Shown here one piece after another: positions 1-7,011 of a stretch of 20,605 nt of DNA (the stretch's first letter is position 1; the number at the start of each line of letters is the position of its first letter). The stretch spans positions 1-20,605 of the forward strand of contig SEDG01000042.1 in the NCBI GenBank assembly GCA_004295885.1. The letters run 5' to 3'. The stretch comes from Pedobacter sp. (GTDB lineage: Bacteria; Bacteroidota; Bacteroidia; Sphingobacteriales; Sphingobacteriaceae). The notes beneath the pieces were generated by a model, which ran no database searches, was not told where the DNA came from, and saw nothing but the letters and a program-made list of their open reading frames with translations. Made by a program: the position numbers and the translations under genes.

Positions 1-1013
1 GGTGGTGGAAACTTAACTTTATCCCTTTTTATAGTTTTTGCCTTTGGTGCAGTGTGTTGCTTTTCCTTCTGTTGCGGCACTTCTTGCTGTACAGGTGCTG
101 TAGCTTTGCTTTTCTCCGGAAGCAAGTCTACATAGCCGTAATCTTTAGTAAATGCCATCGTAGAAGTACAGAGCATAGCCCCGACTAAAGGTACCGTTAA
201 CAGCAACCTGAGCCTTGCCCAATCTGCTGTTCTTTTCTTGTTTAACATGTTGATTCTCCTTTTTAATATTGATTGATTGAATATTTGATTGGTAAGTGAT
301 GTTGGTACGACACCAAATGAGTTTTCGATGAGAAACATGGCGTATTCATGCTTCTGAATTCCAGAATTAGTACTTAATTCGTCGGCAATGTATTCGTGTA
401 ATAGTTTGATGTCCTTTTTTATGAAGTATAAAATCGGATTAAACCAGCAAACAATTTGTAGCAGTTCAAAAAACAAGATATCCAAACTGTGCTTTTGTTT
501 AATATGCACCATTTCATGGTTTAACACGGTTTGCTTTTCCGCTAGGTGTGGATGAATAAATAAGAGATTAAAAAATGAGAAAGCCGTTTTTTGTCCTTGT
601 AACTCGATTAATGTGATTTTACCAGTTTTTGCCTTTTTAGCTTTTAAGCCAAGGCGAATGATTTTAAAAAGGCTAATGCCTAAATTGATTGCAAAACCTA
701 AAGCAATTATCAAATAAAACGCATACAGCCATTCTGTAAGGCTAAATGTTTGCTGAACCGATGTTAACGCCAATTTAGCAAACTGTTCTTCTGTATAAAC
801 AACAGGAGGCGGAAAAAGTGCATTATCTACAATTGGAGCTGGCTTTAAAAGCCCGAGTTGCATTATGGGTAGTATAAAAGCACTAACGCTAGTTAACAAT
901 AGAAAATAGCGATTACTGTTATAAAATGTTTCGTTTTGCAAAAACAGTCTGTAAAAGCCATAAAACAGGAGCAAATACAGGTTTGCCTCCAATAAATAAT
1001 ATAACCATTCCAT
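1..1013 (-). CDS. M56 family (BlaR1/MecR1-like) membrane metallopeptidase, 3' end outside window
   Basis: I translated this by hand from the ATG at 1013-1011; it stays open for 337 codons to the window edge, so the C-terminus is missing. It is an integral membrane zinc protease of the sensor class that destroys or inactivates a partner BlaI repressor. Hydrophobic segments lie near residues 3-25, 36-58 and 94-117. The zinc motif HEMVH is at 166-170 and the third ligand is probably Glu207 in HEYIAD. A further membrane segment sits near 268-287. After it comes a Pro/Lys/Gln-rich stretch (about 295-337) resembling a periplasmic linker. In Bacteroidota such linkers often lead to TonB-like or repeat domains, but that part is not visible. 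The ATG overlaps the blaI stop codon (TAATG), so the two are translationally coupled. No beta-lactamase gene is nearby, so the signal sensed is unknown. Confidence 0.88.
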   Translation of the reverse strand, partial: MEWLYYLLEANLYLLLFYGFYRLFLQNETFYNSNRYFLLLTSVSAFILPIMQLGLLKPAPIVDNALFPPPVVYTEEQFAKLALTSVQQTFSLTEWLYAFYLIIALGFAINLGISLFKIIRLGLKAKKAKTGKITLIELQGQKTAFSFFNLLFIHPHLAEKQTVLNHEMVHIKQKHSLDILFFELLQIVCWFNPILYFIKKDIKLLHEYIADELSTNSGIQKHEYAMFLIENSFGVVPTSLTNQIFNQSILKRRINMLNKKRTADWARLRLLLTVPLVGAMLCTSTMAFTKDYGYVDLLPEKSKATAPVQQEVPQQKEKQHTAPKAKTIKRDKVKFPP

Positions 1014-1381
1014 TATTTCTTGTTTTTAAGTTGTTCTGCCAAGGCGATTAATTCATCCAATTCTTCCATATCCATATTTTTTTCTTTTACTAAAAAGGAT
1101 ACTAAGCTCTGATAGTTGTTTTCGAAATAATTGTTCATCACCTTGTCAAAAGCAAAATGTTTGTATTGCTCTTCAGAAATCAAAGGAAAATATATATGAG
1201 TATTGCCAATCGCCTTATGGTCTAAAAATCCTTTCCCCTCTAAAACCCTAATTACGGTAGACACAGTATTGTAAGCTGGCTTGGGTGGATCCATTTTATC
1301 AATTACGTCTTTCACCAAACCTTCTTTCATCTCCCAAAGGATTAGCATCACTTGTTCTTCGGCTTTTGTTAACTCTCTCAT
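1013..1381 (-). CDS. blaI: BlaI/MecI/CopY family transcriptional repressor
   Basis: This is a 122-residue protein, the usual size for the BlaI/MecI family. The N-terminal half is a winged helix: LTKAEEQVMLILWEMKEG opens it and the recognition-helix region PAYNTVSTVIRVLEGKGFL is at about 34-52. The C-terminal half is helical and acidic and should dimerise. Family members bind dyad operators as dimers and are released when the partner M56 protease is activated. The partner overlaps it directly downstream (TAATG), forming a two-gene operon. Two matching dyads sit 36-69 bp upstream of the start codon, so autorepression is likely. The regulated genes beyond this operon cannot be read from the window. 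Family assignment is firm; the gene symbol is by homology only. Confidence 0.93.
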   Translation of the reverse strand: MRELTKAEEQVMLILWEMKEGLVKDVIDKMDPPKPAYNTVSTVIRVLEGKGFLDHKAIGNTHIYFPLISEEQYKHFAFDKVMNNYFENNYQSLVSFLVKEKNMDMEELDELIALAEQLKNKK

Positions 1382-1416
1382 TATATAATTTTCTTTGTTG
1401 TTAAATTAAATTTACT

Positions 1417-1450
1417 ACTATTTTTATAGTTATCAAACTATTTTTATAGT
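1417..1450. promoter_or_regulatory. Twin BlaI-type operators upstream of blaI-M56
   Basis: The same 14-mer, ACTATTTTTATAGT, occurs at 1417-1430 and 1437-1450. Each is a dyad with arms ACTAT and ATAGT around four T. The two are 20 bp apart start to start, close to two helical turns, so dimers would sit on nearly the same face. BlaI-family operators are short dyads of this kind placed over the promoter of their own gene. That this repressor binds here is inference from position and symmetry. The site also lies about 90 bp upstream of dprA, which reads the other way. Confidence 0.7.
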
Positions 1451-1538
1451 TTGCTGATATTTTTATTTTAATTAATTGATTTACAGTATATTAAAATTAT
1501 TTATTTTACAACTCATTTATTTGTTTACATTAGATTTG

Positions 1539-2630
1539 ATGAGTTTAGTACACAAAATAGCCCTAAGTTTGATAAAAAATGTTGGTCCGATGGTGGCCAA
1601 AAATCTTTTGATTCACTTCGGCAGTGCCGAGGCAGTTTTTGCGGCAACTAAAGAACAAATATTGAAATTAGATGGAATAGGGGAGTTCAGGGCGAATGCT
1701 ATTTTGCATAATGATGCGATTGGAAAAGCTGAAAAACACATCGATTTCATTGAAAAACATAATATTCAGGTTTTATTTTATGCCGATGATAACTATCCTA
1801 AAAGATTGAGAAACTGTTATGATGCTCCGTTATTGCTTTATTATAAAGGTACCGCAGATTTGAACCATAAAAGGATAGTAAGTGTAGTGGGTACAAGAAA
1901 TGCCACTGCTTACGGTAAAATGCTATGTAAACAATTGGCCGAGGTGTTGAAAGCTTACGATGTAATTATCATGAGTGGTTTGGCACACGGCATTGATGCA
2001 GCAGCCCATAAGGAAAGTTTAGCTTTTGAAGTCCCAACCGTTGGCGTGTTAGGGCATGGATTGGACAGAATTTATCCTGCTATACATAAAGAACTAACAC
2101 AGAAAATGGTTCACAATGGTGGATTATTAACCGAATTTTTGCCTGGTACAAATCCAGATAGGGAAAATTTTCCAAAGCGGAATAGGATTATAGCTGGTAT
2201 AGCTGATGTAACTGTGGTAGTTGAGGCATCATTAAAGGGTGGAGCTTTGATAACTGCGGAATTAGCTAATTCATATAATAGAGATGTTTATGCATTTCCT
2301 GGTCGTGTAAATGACGAATTTTCTGAAGGTTGTAATTTTCTCATCAAAACCAATAGAGCAGCCTTAATAAACACGCCAATGGATTTAATTTATTATTTGG
2401 GCTGGGATGATGAAATGTCTAACAAAACCGAAATTCAAGTGCAATTACCTTTAGAATTAACCAAGGAAGAAGAGAAGATATATCTGATATTAAAAGAAAA
2501 TTCATTTTGCATAGATGAACTTAGTTTAGTAGCTAATATGGCTCAAAGTAAACTGGCCATCATTTTATTGACACTAGAAATGCAAGGCGTAATCATATCT
2601 CTTCCTGGCAAGGTCTATAAAGTTGCCTAA
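1539..2630 (+). CDS. dprA: DNA-processing protein DprA (Smf family)
   Basis: DprA binds incoming single-stranded DNA during natural transformation and loads RecA on it in the cytoplasm. From the ATG at 1539 the protein has 363 residues. An N-terminal helix-hairpin-helix-like region (about 1-60, with LDGIGEF) precedes the Rossmann-like DprA core. Core motifs are VVGTRNATAYG (116-126), SGLAHGIDAAAH (146-157), FPKRNRIIAG (211-220), KGGALITAELA (233-243) and FPG (253-255). A C-terminal winged helix covers about 305-363. The frame is open further upstream to a TTG at 1476, but residues before 1539 are hydrophobic and unlike the family, whereas MSLVHKIAL is a typical Bacteroidota DprA start. No other competence gene is visible. 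It diverges from blaI. Confidence 0.95.
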   Translation: MSLVHKIALSLIKNVGPMVAKNLLIHFGSAEAVFAATKEQILKLDGIGEFRANAILHNDAIGKAEKHIDFIEKHNIQVLFYADDNYPKRLRNCYDAPLLLYYKGTADLNHKRIVSVVGTRNATAYGKMLCKQLAEVLKAYDVIIMSGLAHGIDAAAHKESLAFEVPTVGVLGHGLDRIYPAIHKELTQKMVHNGGLLTEFLPGTNPDRENFPKRNRIIAGIADVTVVVEASLKGGALITAELANSYNRDVYAFPGRVNDEFSEGCNFLIKTNRAALINTPMDLIYYLGWDDEMSNKTEIQVQLPLELTKEEEKIYLILKENSFCIDELSLVANMAQSKLAIILLTLEMQGVIISLPGKVYKVA

Positions 2631-2724
2631 TTTTATAATATATAAAGCACATGGAATTAATAGATTTAAGAATATTGTTTTTTAAAATCTAAAAATTCGG
2701 AATATCCTATCGAATAAATATTAG

Positions 2725-2758
2725 TTGATAAAATACTAAATGCCATTGCTTACTTTTG
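2725..2758 (+). promoter_or_regulatory. Candidate Bacteroidota promoter for the CBS gene
   Basis: TACTTTTG at 2751-2758 matches the Bacteroidota -7 consensus TAnnTTTG. A TTG at 2725-2727 lies 23 bp upstream as a possible -33 element, at the long end of the accepted spacing. The box ends only four bases before the start codon at 2763, so the transcript would be leaderless or nearly so. Confidence 0.5.
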
Positions 2759-2762
2759 TAAT

Positions 2763-4124
2763 ATGTGGTACAACAATATTTTAGAAACAATTGGCAACAC
2801 GCCATTGGTAAGATTAAACAACATTACTAAAGATATTTCAGCGACGGTTTTAGCTAAAATCGAAACTACTAATCCTGGTAATTCTATTAAAGATCGTATG
2901 GCGGTTAAAATGATAGAAGATGCTGAGAAAAGAGGGGTGTTAAAGCCAGGCGGAACCATCATTGAAGGTACATCTGGTAACACAGGTATGGGATTGGCCA
3001 TGGCTGCCATTATTAAAGGTTACAAATGTATTTTTACCACAACAGATAAACAATCTAAAGAAAAAGTAGATGCCCTACGTGCTTTTGGCGCTGAGGTTAT
3101 AGTATGTCCAACGAATGTAGACCCAGAAGACCCACGTTCTTATTACTCTGTTTCTTCTCGTTTAGAAAGGGAAGTTCCTAACTCGTGGAAACCCAATCAG
3201 TACGATAACTTAGCAAACAGCCAAGCTCATTATGAACAAACTGGACCTGAAATTTGGAAACAAACGGAAGGTAAAATAACGCATTTAGTAGTCGGAGTAG
3301 GTACTGGGGGTACAATTTCGGGCGCTGGAAAGTATTTAAAGGAGCAAAATCCTAACATTAAAGTTTGGGGAATTGATACTTATGGTTCGGTTTTTAAAAA
3401 GTATAAGGAAACTGGAATTTTAGATAAAGACGAAATTTACCCATATATAACCGAAGGTATTGGTGAAGATTTTTTACCGCAAAATGTAAACTTTGACATC
3501 ATCGATTTATTTGAAAAAGTAACAGATAAGGATGCTGCCTTGATGACTCGCGAAATTGCTCGTAAAGAAGGAATTTTTGCTGGTAACTCTGCTGGTTCTG
3601 CCATTGCTGGTCTATTACAATTAAAAGATAAATTGAAACCTGAAGATGTAGTCGTTGTTATTTTTCATGACCACGGTAGTCGTTATATGGGTAAGATGTA
3701 TAACGAAGATTGGCTACGTGAGCGTGGTTTCTTAAAAGACGAGAAGTTAACAGCTCGTTCTATCTTAGCTAAACGCTCTAATCAAGAGGTAGTTACATTA
3801 GATTGTGAGAAGACAATTTTAGAGGCTATTAATATCATGAAAACATTAAGTATTTCTCAACTGCCTGTGACACAGCAAGGAATGGTTATTGGAAAAGTGA
3901 CCGAAAGCAATGTATTGGATTCGTTGTTAGAAAATCCTTCTTTAAAGTCGAGTCCAGTGAAAGATATCATGACTGCTTCTTTACCATTTGTTGATTTGAA
4001 CACTTCAATCGATAAAATTTCATCGATGATTAATAAAGATGTTAGTGCAGTACTTGTTGAAGATGAACAAGGAAAAATAGAAATTATTACGCAGTACGAT
4101 ATTATTGAAGCTATTTCTGGTTAA
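2763..4124 (+). CDS. cbs: Cystathionine beta-synthase with C-terminal CBS domain pair
   Basis: This is a fold-type II PLP enzyme of 453 residues. Cystathionine beta-synthase condenses serine and homocysteine to cystathionine in the cytoplasm, the first step of reverse transsulfuration. The PLP lysine is Lys43 in NPGNSIKDRMA. The substrate loop is TSGNTG (70-75) and the phosphate-binding loop GTGGT (180-184). Two stretches match cystathionine beta-synthases better than O-acetylserine sulfhydrylases: EVPNSWKPNQYDNLAN (137-152) and TEGIGEDFLP. Residues from about 335 to the end form a CBS domain pair, the regulatory module of this enzyme; the heme-binding N-terminus of animal enzymes is absent. 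O-acetylserine sulfhydrylase activity cannot be excluded. The gene stands alone between dprA (132 bp gap) and a terminator. Confidence 0.9.
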   Translation: MWYNNILETIGNTPLVRLNNITKDISATVLAKIETTNPGNSIKDRMAVKMIEDAEKRGVLKPGGTIIEGTSGNTGMGLAMAAIIKGYKCIFTTTDKQSKEKVDALRAFGAEVIVCPTNVDPEDPRSYYSVSSRLEREVPNSWKPNQYDNLANSQAHYEQTGPEIWKQTEGKITHLVVGVGTGGTISGAGKYLKEQNPNIKVWGIDTYGSVFKKYKETGILDKDEIYPYITEGIGEDFLPQNVNFDIIDLFEKVTDKDAALMTREIARKEGIFAGNSAGSAIAGLLQLKDKLKPEDVVVVIFHDHGSRYMGKMYNEDWLRERGFLKDEKLTARSILAKRSNQEVVTLDCEKTILEAINIMKTLSISQLPVTQQGMVIGKVTESNVLDSLLENPSLKSSPVKDIMTASLPFVDLNTSIDKISSMINKDVSAVLVEDEQGKIEIITQYDIIEAISG

Positions 4125-4138
4125 TCTCATTTTTTTAA

Positions 4139-4174
4139 CACAGGGAGCACAGAGAAATCGCAGAGAACGCAGAG
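4139..4174 (-). repeat. Period-9 intergenic repeat, copy 1 (inverted)
   Basis: Four consecutive nonamers follow the cbs stop codon by 14 bp: CACAGGGAG, CACAGAGAA, ATCGCAGAG and AACGCAGAG, flanked by TTAA and TTTAAG. Read on the minus strand this is the same family as the copies at 6821-6850 and 6905-6936 (units like CTCTGCGTT and CTTTGTGTC ending in TTAA). Confidence 0.7.
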
Positions 4175-4221
4175 TTTAAGGGGACTTATTGGTTTTGGAA
4201 ACAGAACTGTTGTAATCTAAA

Positions 4222-4275
4222 CCTGACTTAGCGAAAATCCCCCGATTCTTCTTCGGGGATTGAAGCGAGGGCAGG
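4222..4275. repeat. Structured intergenic element with strong hairpin
   Basis: The core hairpin pairs CCCCGA (4240-4245) with TCGGGG (4253-4258) across a 7-base loop. Outer arms CCTG (4222-4225) and CAGG (4272-4275), with partly complementary bases inside, extend the fold. There is no T tract, so it is not a standard terminator. It looks like a dispersed REP-like element, but no second full copy lies in the window. Confidence 0.45.
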
Positions 4276-4315
4276 ACTGAACTTTCCTAAGAACCACTGA
4301 AATTGCTTTTAAAAT

Positions 4316-4358
4316 AAAAAAAACCAGCTCTGAAATTATCAAAGCTGGTTTTTTTTTG
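4316..4358. terminator. Bidirectional intrinsic terminator between cbs and murA
   Basis: AAACCAGCT (4321-4329) pairs with AGCTGGTTT (4343-4351). The stem is flanked by five A before it and a run of T after it, so it can end transcription from both convergent genes. The loop holds TGA and TCA, which could add three pairs. Confidence 0.88.
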
Positions 4359-4366
4359 AGATTTGG

Positions 4367-4400
4367 TTTACTTTCAACCCTCAACCTTCTTACCTTTAAC
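4367..4400 (-). repeat. Degenerate period-7 tract next to the murA stop
   Basis: Read on the minus strand just after murA, units such as GGTTAAA, GGTAAGA, AGGTTGA and GGGTTGA follow one another at a spacing of seven bases. The match between units is imperfect. Similar tracts lie at 18541-18575 and 18648-18682. Confidence 0.4.
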
Positions 4401-4404
4401 CATT

Positions 4405-5730
4405 TTAATGGCTTGGTCCAGAACCTTCTACACGCTTAATTTGTGCACCTAAAGCACGTAAACGAATATCTATATCTTGGTAACCACGCTCAATTTGCTC
4501 TATATTATAAATTGTTGAAGTTCCTTCAGCAGATAAAGCTGCGATTAATAAGGAAACACCAGCACGAATATCAGGAGAGGTCATACTGATGCCACGAAGT
4601 TGATATTTTTTATCGATACCATTAACGGTTGCACGGTGCGGGTCACATAAAATGATTTGCGCACCCATATCAATTAATTTATCTACAAAGAATAAGCGAC
4701 TTTCAAACATTTTTTGATGAATAAGCACATTTCCTTTGGCTTGGGTTGCCACAACCAAAACGATACTTAATAAGTCTGGTGTGAAACCTGGCCACGGAGA
4801 ATCTGCAATCGTAAGGATAGAACCATCAATAAATGTGTCAATTTCGTAGTGTTTTTGAGAAGGAACATAAATATCATCACCTCGGCGCTCTAATTTAATA
4901 CCTAGTTTTTTGAAAACCTCTGGTATTACGCCTAACTCATCATAACAAACATTTTTAATAGTGATTTCAGATTCTGTCATGGCAGCAAGGCCGATGAAAG
5001 AGCCAATTTCAATCATATCTGGCAACATTCTATGCTCTGTACCACCAAGTGATTTAACACCTTCAATGGTTAATAAATTAGAGCCGATACCTTTAATATC
5101 AGCACCCATTCTGTTTAACATTTTACATAATTGCTGTAAGTATGGCTCGCAAGCCGCATTGTAAATTGTTGTAGTACCTTTTGCTAAAACAGCAGCCATT
5201 ACAATATTTGCTGTCCCTGTTACCGAAGCTTCATCTAATAGAATATACGCACCTCTTAAATTGGTGGCATCTACATTAAAAAAGGCTTTTTTAGGGTCGT
5301 AAATAAACTTTGCACCTAGTTTTTCGAAACCAATGAAGTGTGTGTCTAAACGGCGTCGGCCAATTTTATCGCCACCTGGTTTAGGAATGGCCGCCTTACC
5401 AAAGCGGGCCAATAATGGACCAACTATCATAATTGAGCCACGTAAACCACCTCCTTTTGCTTTGAAAACATCAGATTCGAAAAAATCGAGATTGATATCT
5501 TTGGCTTCAAAAGTATAAGTGTCTTTGTTGATACGCTCAACGATTACGCCCAAGTCACCCAGTAATTCAATTAGCTTGTTTACATCTTTAATATCCGGAA
5601 TATTACTGATGGTAATTTTTTGGTCTGTTAATAAAACAGCTGATAAAATCTGAAGGGCTTCATTTTTAGCGCCTTGAGGAGTAATTTCTCCCTTTAGTTT
5701 TTTACCACCTATAATTTCGAATGCATTCAT
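4405..5730 (-). CDS. murA: UDP-N-acetylglucosamine 1-carboxyvinyltransferase MurA
   Basis: MurA transfers enolpyruvate from PEP to UDP-GlcNAc, the first committed step of peptidoglycan precursor synthesis in the cytoplasm. The protein is 441 residues, slightly longer than the E. coli enzyme (419). Lys22 and Asn23 in GAKNEALQ are the conserved substrate-binding pair. Further family motifs are GGLRGSIMIVGPLLARFG (94-111) and SPWPGFTPDL. The active-site loop reads KPGGDKIGRRR: Asp121 stands where E. coli has Cys115, the residue alkylated by fosfomycin. An Asp there is known to keep activity and give intrinsic fosfomycin resistance in mycobacteria and chlamydiae. The gene lies 61 bp downstream of the DUF4290 gene on the same strand and probably shares its transcript. 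It ends before the bidirectional terminator. Confidence 0.97.
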   Translation of the reverse strand: MNAFEIIGGKKLKGEITPQGAKNEALQILSAVLLTDQKITISNIPDIKDVNKLIELLGDLGVIVERINKDTYTFEAKDINLDFFESDVFKAKGGGLRGSIMIVGPLLARFGKAAIPKPGGDKIGRRRLDTHFIGFEKLGAKFIYDPKKAFFNVDATNLRGAYILLDEASVTGTANIVMAAVLAKGTTTIYNAACEPYLQQLCKMLNRMGADIKGIGSNLLTIEGVKSLGGTEHRMLPDMIEIGSFIGLAAMTESEITIKNVCYDELGVIPEVFKKLGIKLERRGDDIYVPSQKHYEIDTFIDGSILTIADSPWPGFTPDLLSIVLVVATQAKGNVLIHQKMFESRLFFVDKLIDMGAQIILCDPHRATVNGIDKKYQLRGISMTSPDIRAGVSLLIAALSAEGTSTIYNIEQIERGYQDIDIRLRALGAQIKRVEGSGPSH

Positions 5731-5791
5731 ATTTTATAAAATTTCGTTATTTATGGGATTAAGCACCCTTAGCAACAACGGTTTAATTTGA

Positions 5792-6466
5792 TTAATATCT
5801 TTGTTTTGGATTATTGTTTTTTTGTTGCGGGCGACCACCATTGTTGTTTTGTCGACCTTTGTTATTGTTATTCTGGCGACCACGATTGTTATTACTTGGT
5901 CTGTTTACTTGAGGCCTAAATTCAACTTTTTGCAGGTTTACATTTTCATCCAGTTCTAACATACCTCCAGATAGCTCACGTAAATTCTTAAAAATTACCT
6001 CATCAGAAACATTGTCTTTATTCCATTGTACATAAGCCATTTTCATAAAGTTGGCAACGCCTTGTACCATAGCTGCTTTACGCTCTGGATTTTCTTCCTC
6101 AATCGTTTTTTCTATTAGTTTTTCTACAGTTTTACCATAGTGTTTGTATCTGATTTTCTGTTGAGGATAACCAATATGTGCAGGTTTAAACCTAGCTTCT
6201 TCTGGTGTTGGCTTTGGATAAGGGCTATCCACATCAATTTTATAATCTGAAATGATGTGTAAATGGTCCCAAAGTTTATGTTTAAAATCGGCTACGTCGC
6301 GTAAATGTGGGTTTAAAAATCCCATCAAATCTATAACTGCCTGTGCATATTTATTTCGCTCTTCTTTAGTTGGCAAATCGATAATGTACTTTACCATGTT
6401 TTGTACATTACGACCATATTCGGCCAAAATCAAATCGCTACGAGTTGTGTTATAATCGAAATTCAT
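5792..6466 (-). CDS. DUF4290 domain protein, upstream of murA
   Basis: I recognise this 224-residue protein as the Bacteroidota family DUF4290; its function is not known. The domain covers about residues 1-175. It opens with MNFDYNTTRSDLILAEYGRN, is rich in helices, and holds the conserved-looking stretches NPHLRDVADFKHKLWDHL and FKPAHIGYPQ. From about 185 the protein becomes a low-complexity tail of Asn, Arg, Gly, Gln and Lys, with repeated GRQNNN units. The tail is strongly basic and probably disordered, and could bind RNA or another polyanion. No signal peptide or membrane segment is seen. The pairing with murA, 61 bp downstream, fits the neighbourhood I recall for this family and hints at an envelope or division link, without proving one. 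Confidence 0.85.
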   Translation of the reverse strand: MNFDYNTTRSDLILAEYGRNVQNMVKYIIDLPTKEERNKYAQAVIDLMGFLNPHLRDVADFKHKLWDHLHIISDYKIDVDSPYPKPTPEEARFKPAHIGYPQQKIRYKHYGKTVEKLIEKTIEEENPERKAAMVQGVANFMKMAYVQWNKDNVSDEVIFKNLRELSGGMLELDENVNLQKVEFRPQVNRPSNNNRGRQNNNNKGRQNNNGGRPQQKNNNPKQRY

Positions 6467-6612
6467 TGAATAAGTTAATTATTGAAAAATAGTTATTGTT
6501 GGGCACATTATGAAATAACCAAAACAATAAGTAAATGTTTGAGAAACAGACCTTACTTAATATGAGAAGTTTTGGTTAAGAATTCATCGAAATGCTGAAG
6601 CCCTTAATGGTT

Positions 6613-6620
6613 CAAAGATA
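6613..6620 (-). promoter_or_regulatory. Possible -7 box for DUF4290-murA
   Basis: On the minus strand this reads TATCTTTG, a full match to TAnnTTTG, about 147 bp upstream of the DUF4290 start. No clear TTTG -33 element sits at the preferred spacing, so this is only a candidate. It would give a long 5' leader. Confidence 0.35.
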
Positions 6621-6820
6621 AAGAAATTATTGGAATATAAACTAACCACAAAAGAAACAAAAGACGACAAAATTTATACGCCTAACTTTTGTTTTTCTAT
6701 TGTGAATTTTGTTGTTTATTTTTTTTCGTCTTGTATTTAATTTCACCTGCATACGCATTACGATGCACAGTCGACTTGTCCCGAATTCTTCGGGAAGCTG
6801 GGCATGATGAAACCCTTAAT

Positions 6821-6850
6821 CTTTGCGTTCGTTGCTTCTTCGCGGTTAAA
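6821..6850 (+). repeat. Period-9 intergenic repeat, copy 2
   Basis: Units CTTTGCGTT, CGTTGCTTC and a shortened TTCGCGG are followed by TTAAA. The layout and the TTAA end match copies 1 and 3. Confidence 0.6.
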
Positions 6851-6904
6851 AAACCTATTTGCATTTCAAGGCCCAGTCAGGCAAAGCATGACGCGGACTA
6901 AAAT

Positions 6905-6936
6905 CTTCGTGTTCTTTGTGTCTCTCTGTGGTTTAA
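6905..6936 (+). repeat. Period-9 intergenic repeat, copy 3
   Basis: Units CTTCGTGTT, CTTTGTGTC and TCTCTGTGG are followed by TTTAA. It is in the same orientation as copy 2, about 84 bp further on, and inverted relative to copy 1 at 4139-4174. Confidence 0.65.
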
Positions 6937-6954
6937 CTTAGCTATTTTCGAATT

Positions 6955-6983
6955 GCGATGTCCATTCTAGCTGGACATGACGC
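6955..6983. repeat. Hairpin at the helicase 3' end
   Basis: TGTCCA (6959-6964) pairs with TGGACA (6972-6977) around a 7-base loop. GCG before and CGC after can extend the stem past a bulge. No T run follows on either strand, so it is more likely a repeat-type hairpin than an intrinsic terminator for the helicase gene. Confidence 0.45.
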
Positions 6984-7011
6984 AGGGTAAGGATATTTGC
7001 GGCGGTTAAAA

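Larger units (their letters stand above)
6467..7011. other. 545-bp gene-free, repeat-rich region
   Basis: No credible protein gene lies here. The left part (6467-6660) should hold the promoter of the DUF4290-murA unit. The right part holds a small hairpin with arms CCCGAA and TTCGGG (6780-6794), two period-9 repeat copies, a third degenerate remnant near 6994-7010 (TTTGCGGCGGTTAAAA), and a hairpin at 6955-6983. CATGACGC also occurs twice in this stretch. Confidence 0.7.

Noticed and set aside
1476..1538. N-terminal extension of DprA from a TTG start
   Set aside because: The 21 extra residues are hydrophobic and unlike DprA, and the ATG at 1539 gives the typical family start.
1531..1538. Perfect TAnnTTTG box (TAGATTTG) as the dprA promoter
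   Set aside because: It abuts the ATG, so transcription would start inside the coding region; no -33 element at proper spacing. Probably chance in AT-rich DNA.
4139..4174. CRISPR-like array
   Set aside because: Units are 9 bp, divergent and without spacers, and no cas gene is present.
4961..5518. Plus-strand open frames inside murA
   Set aside because: Antisense shadows of a strongly conserved coding region.
6689..6901. 70-residue open frame on the plus strand
   Set aside because: It runs through a period-9 repeat and a hairpin, has no recognisable domain and odd composition; it is repeat-derived, not a gene.
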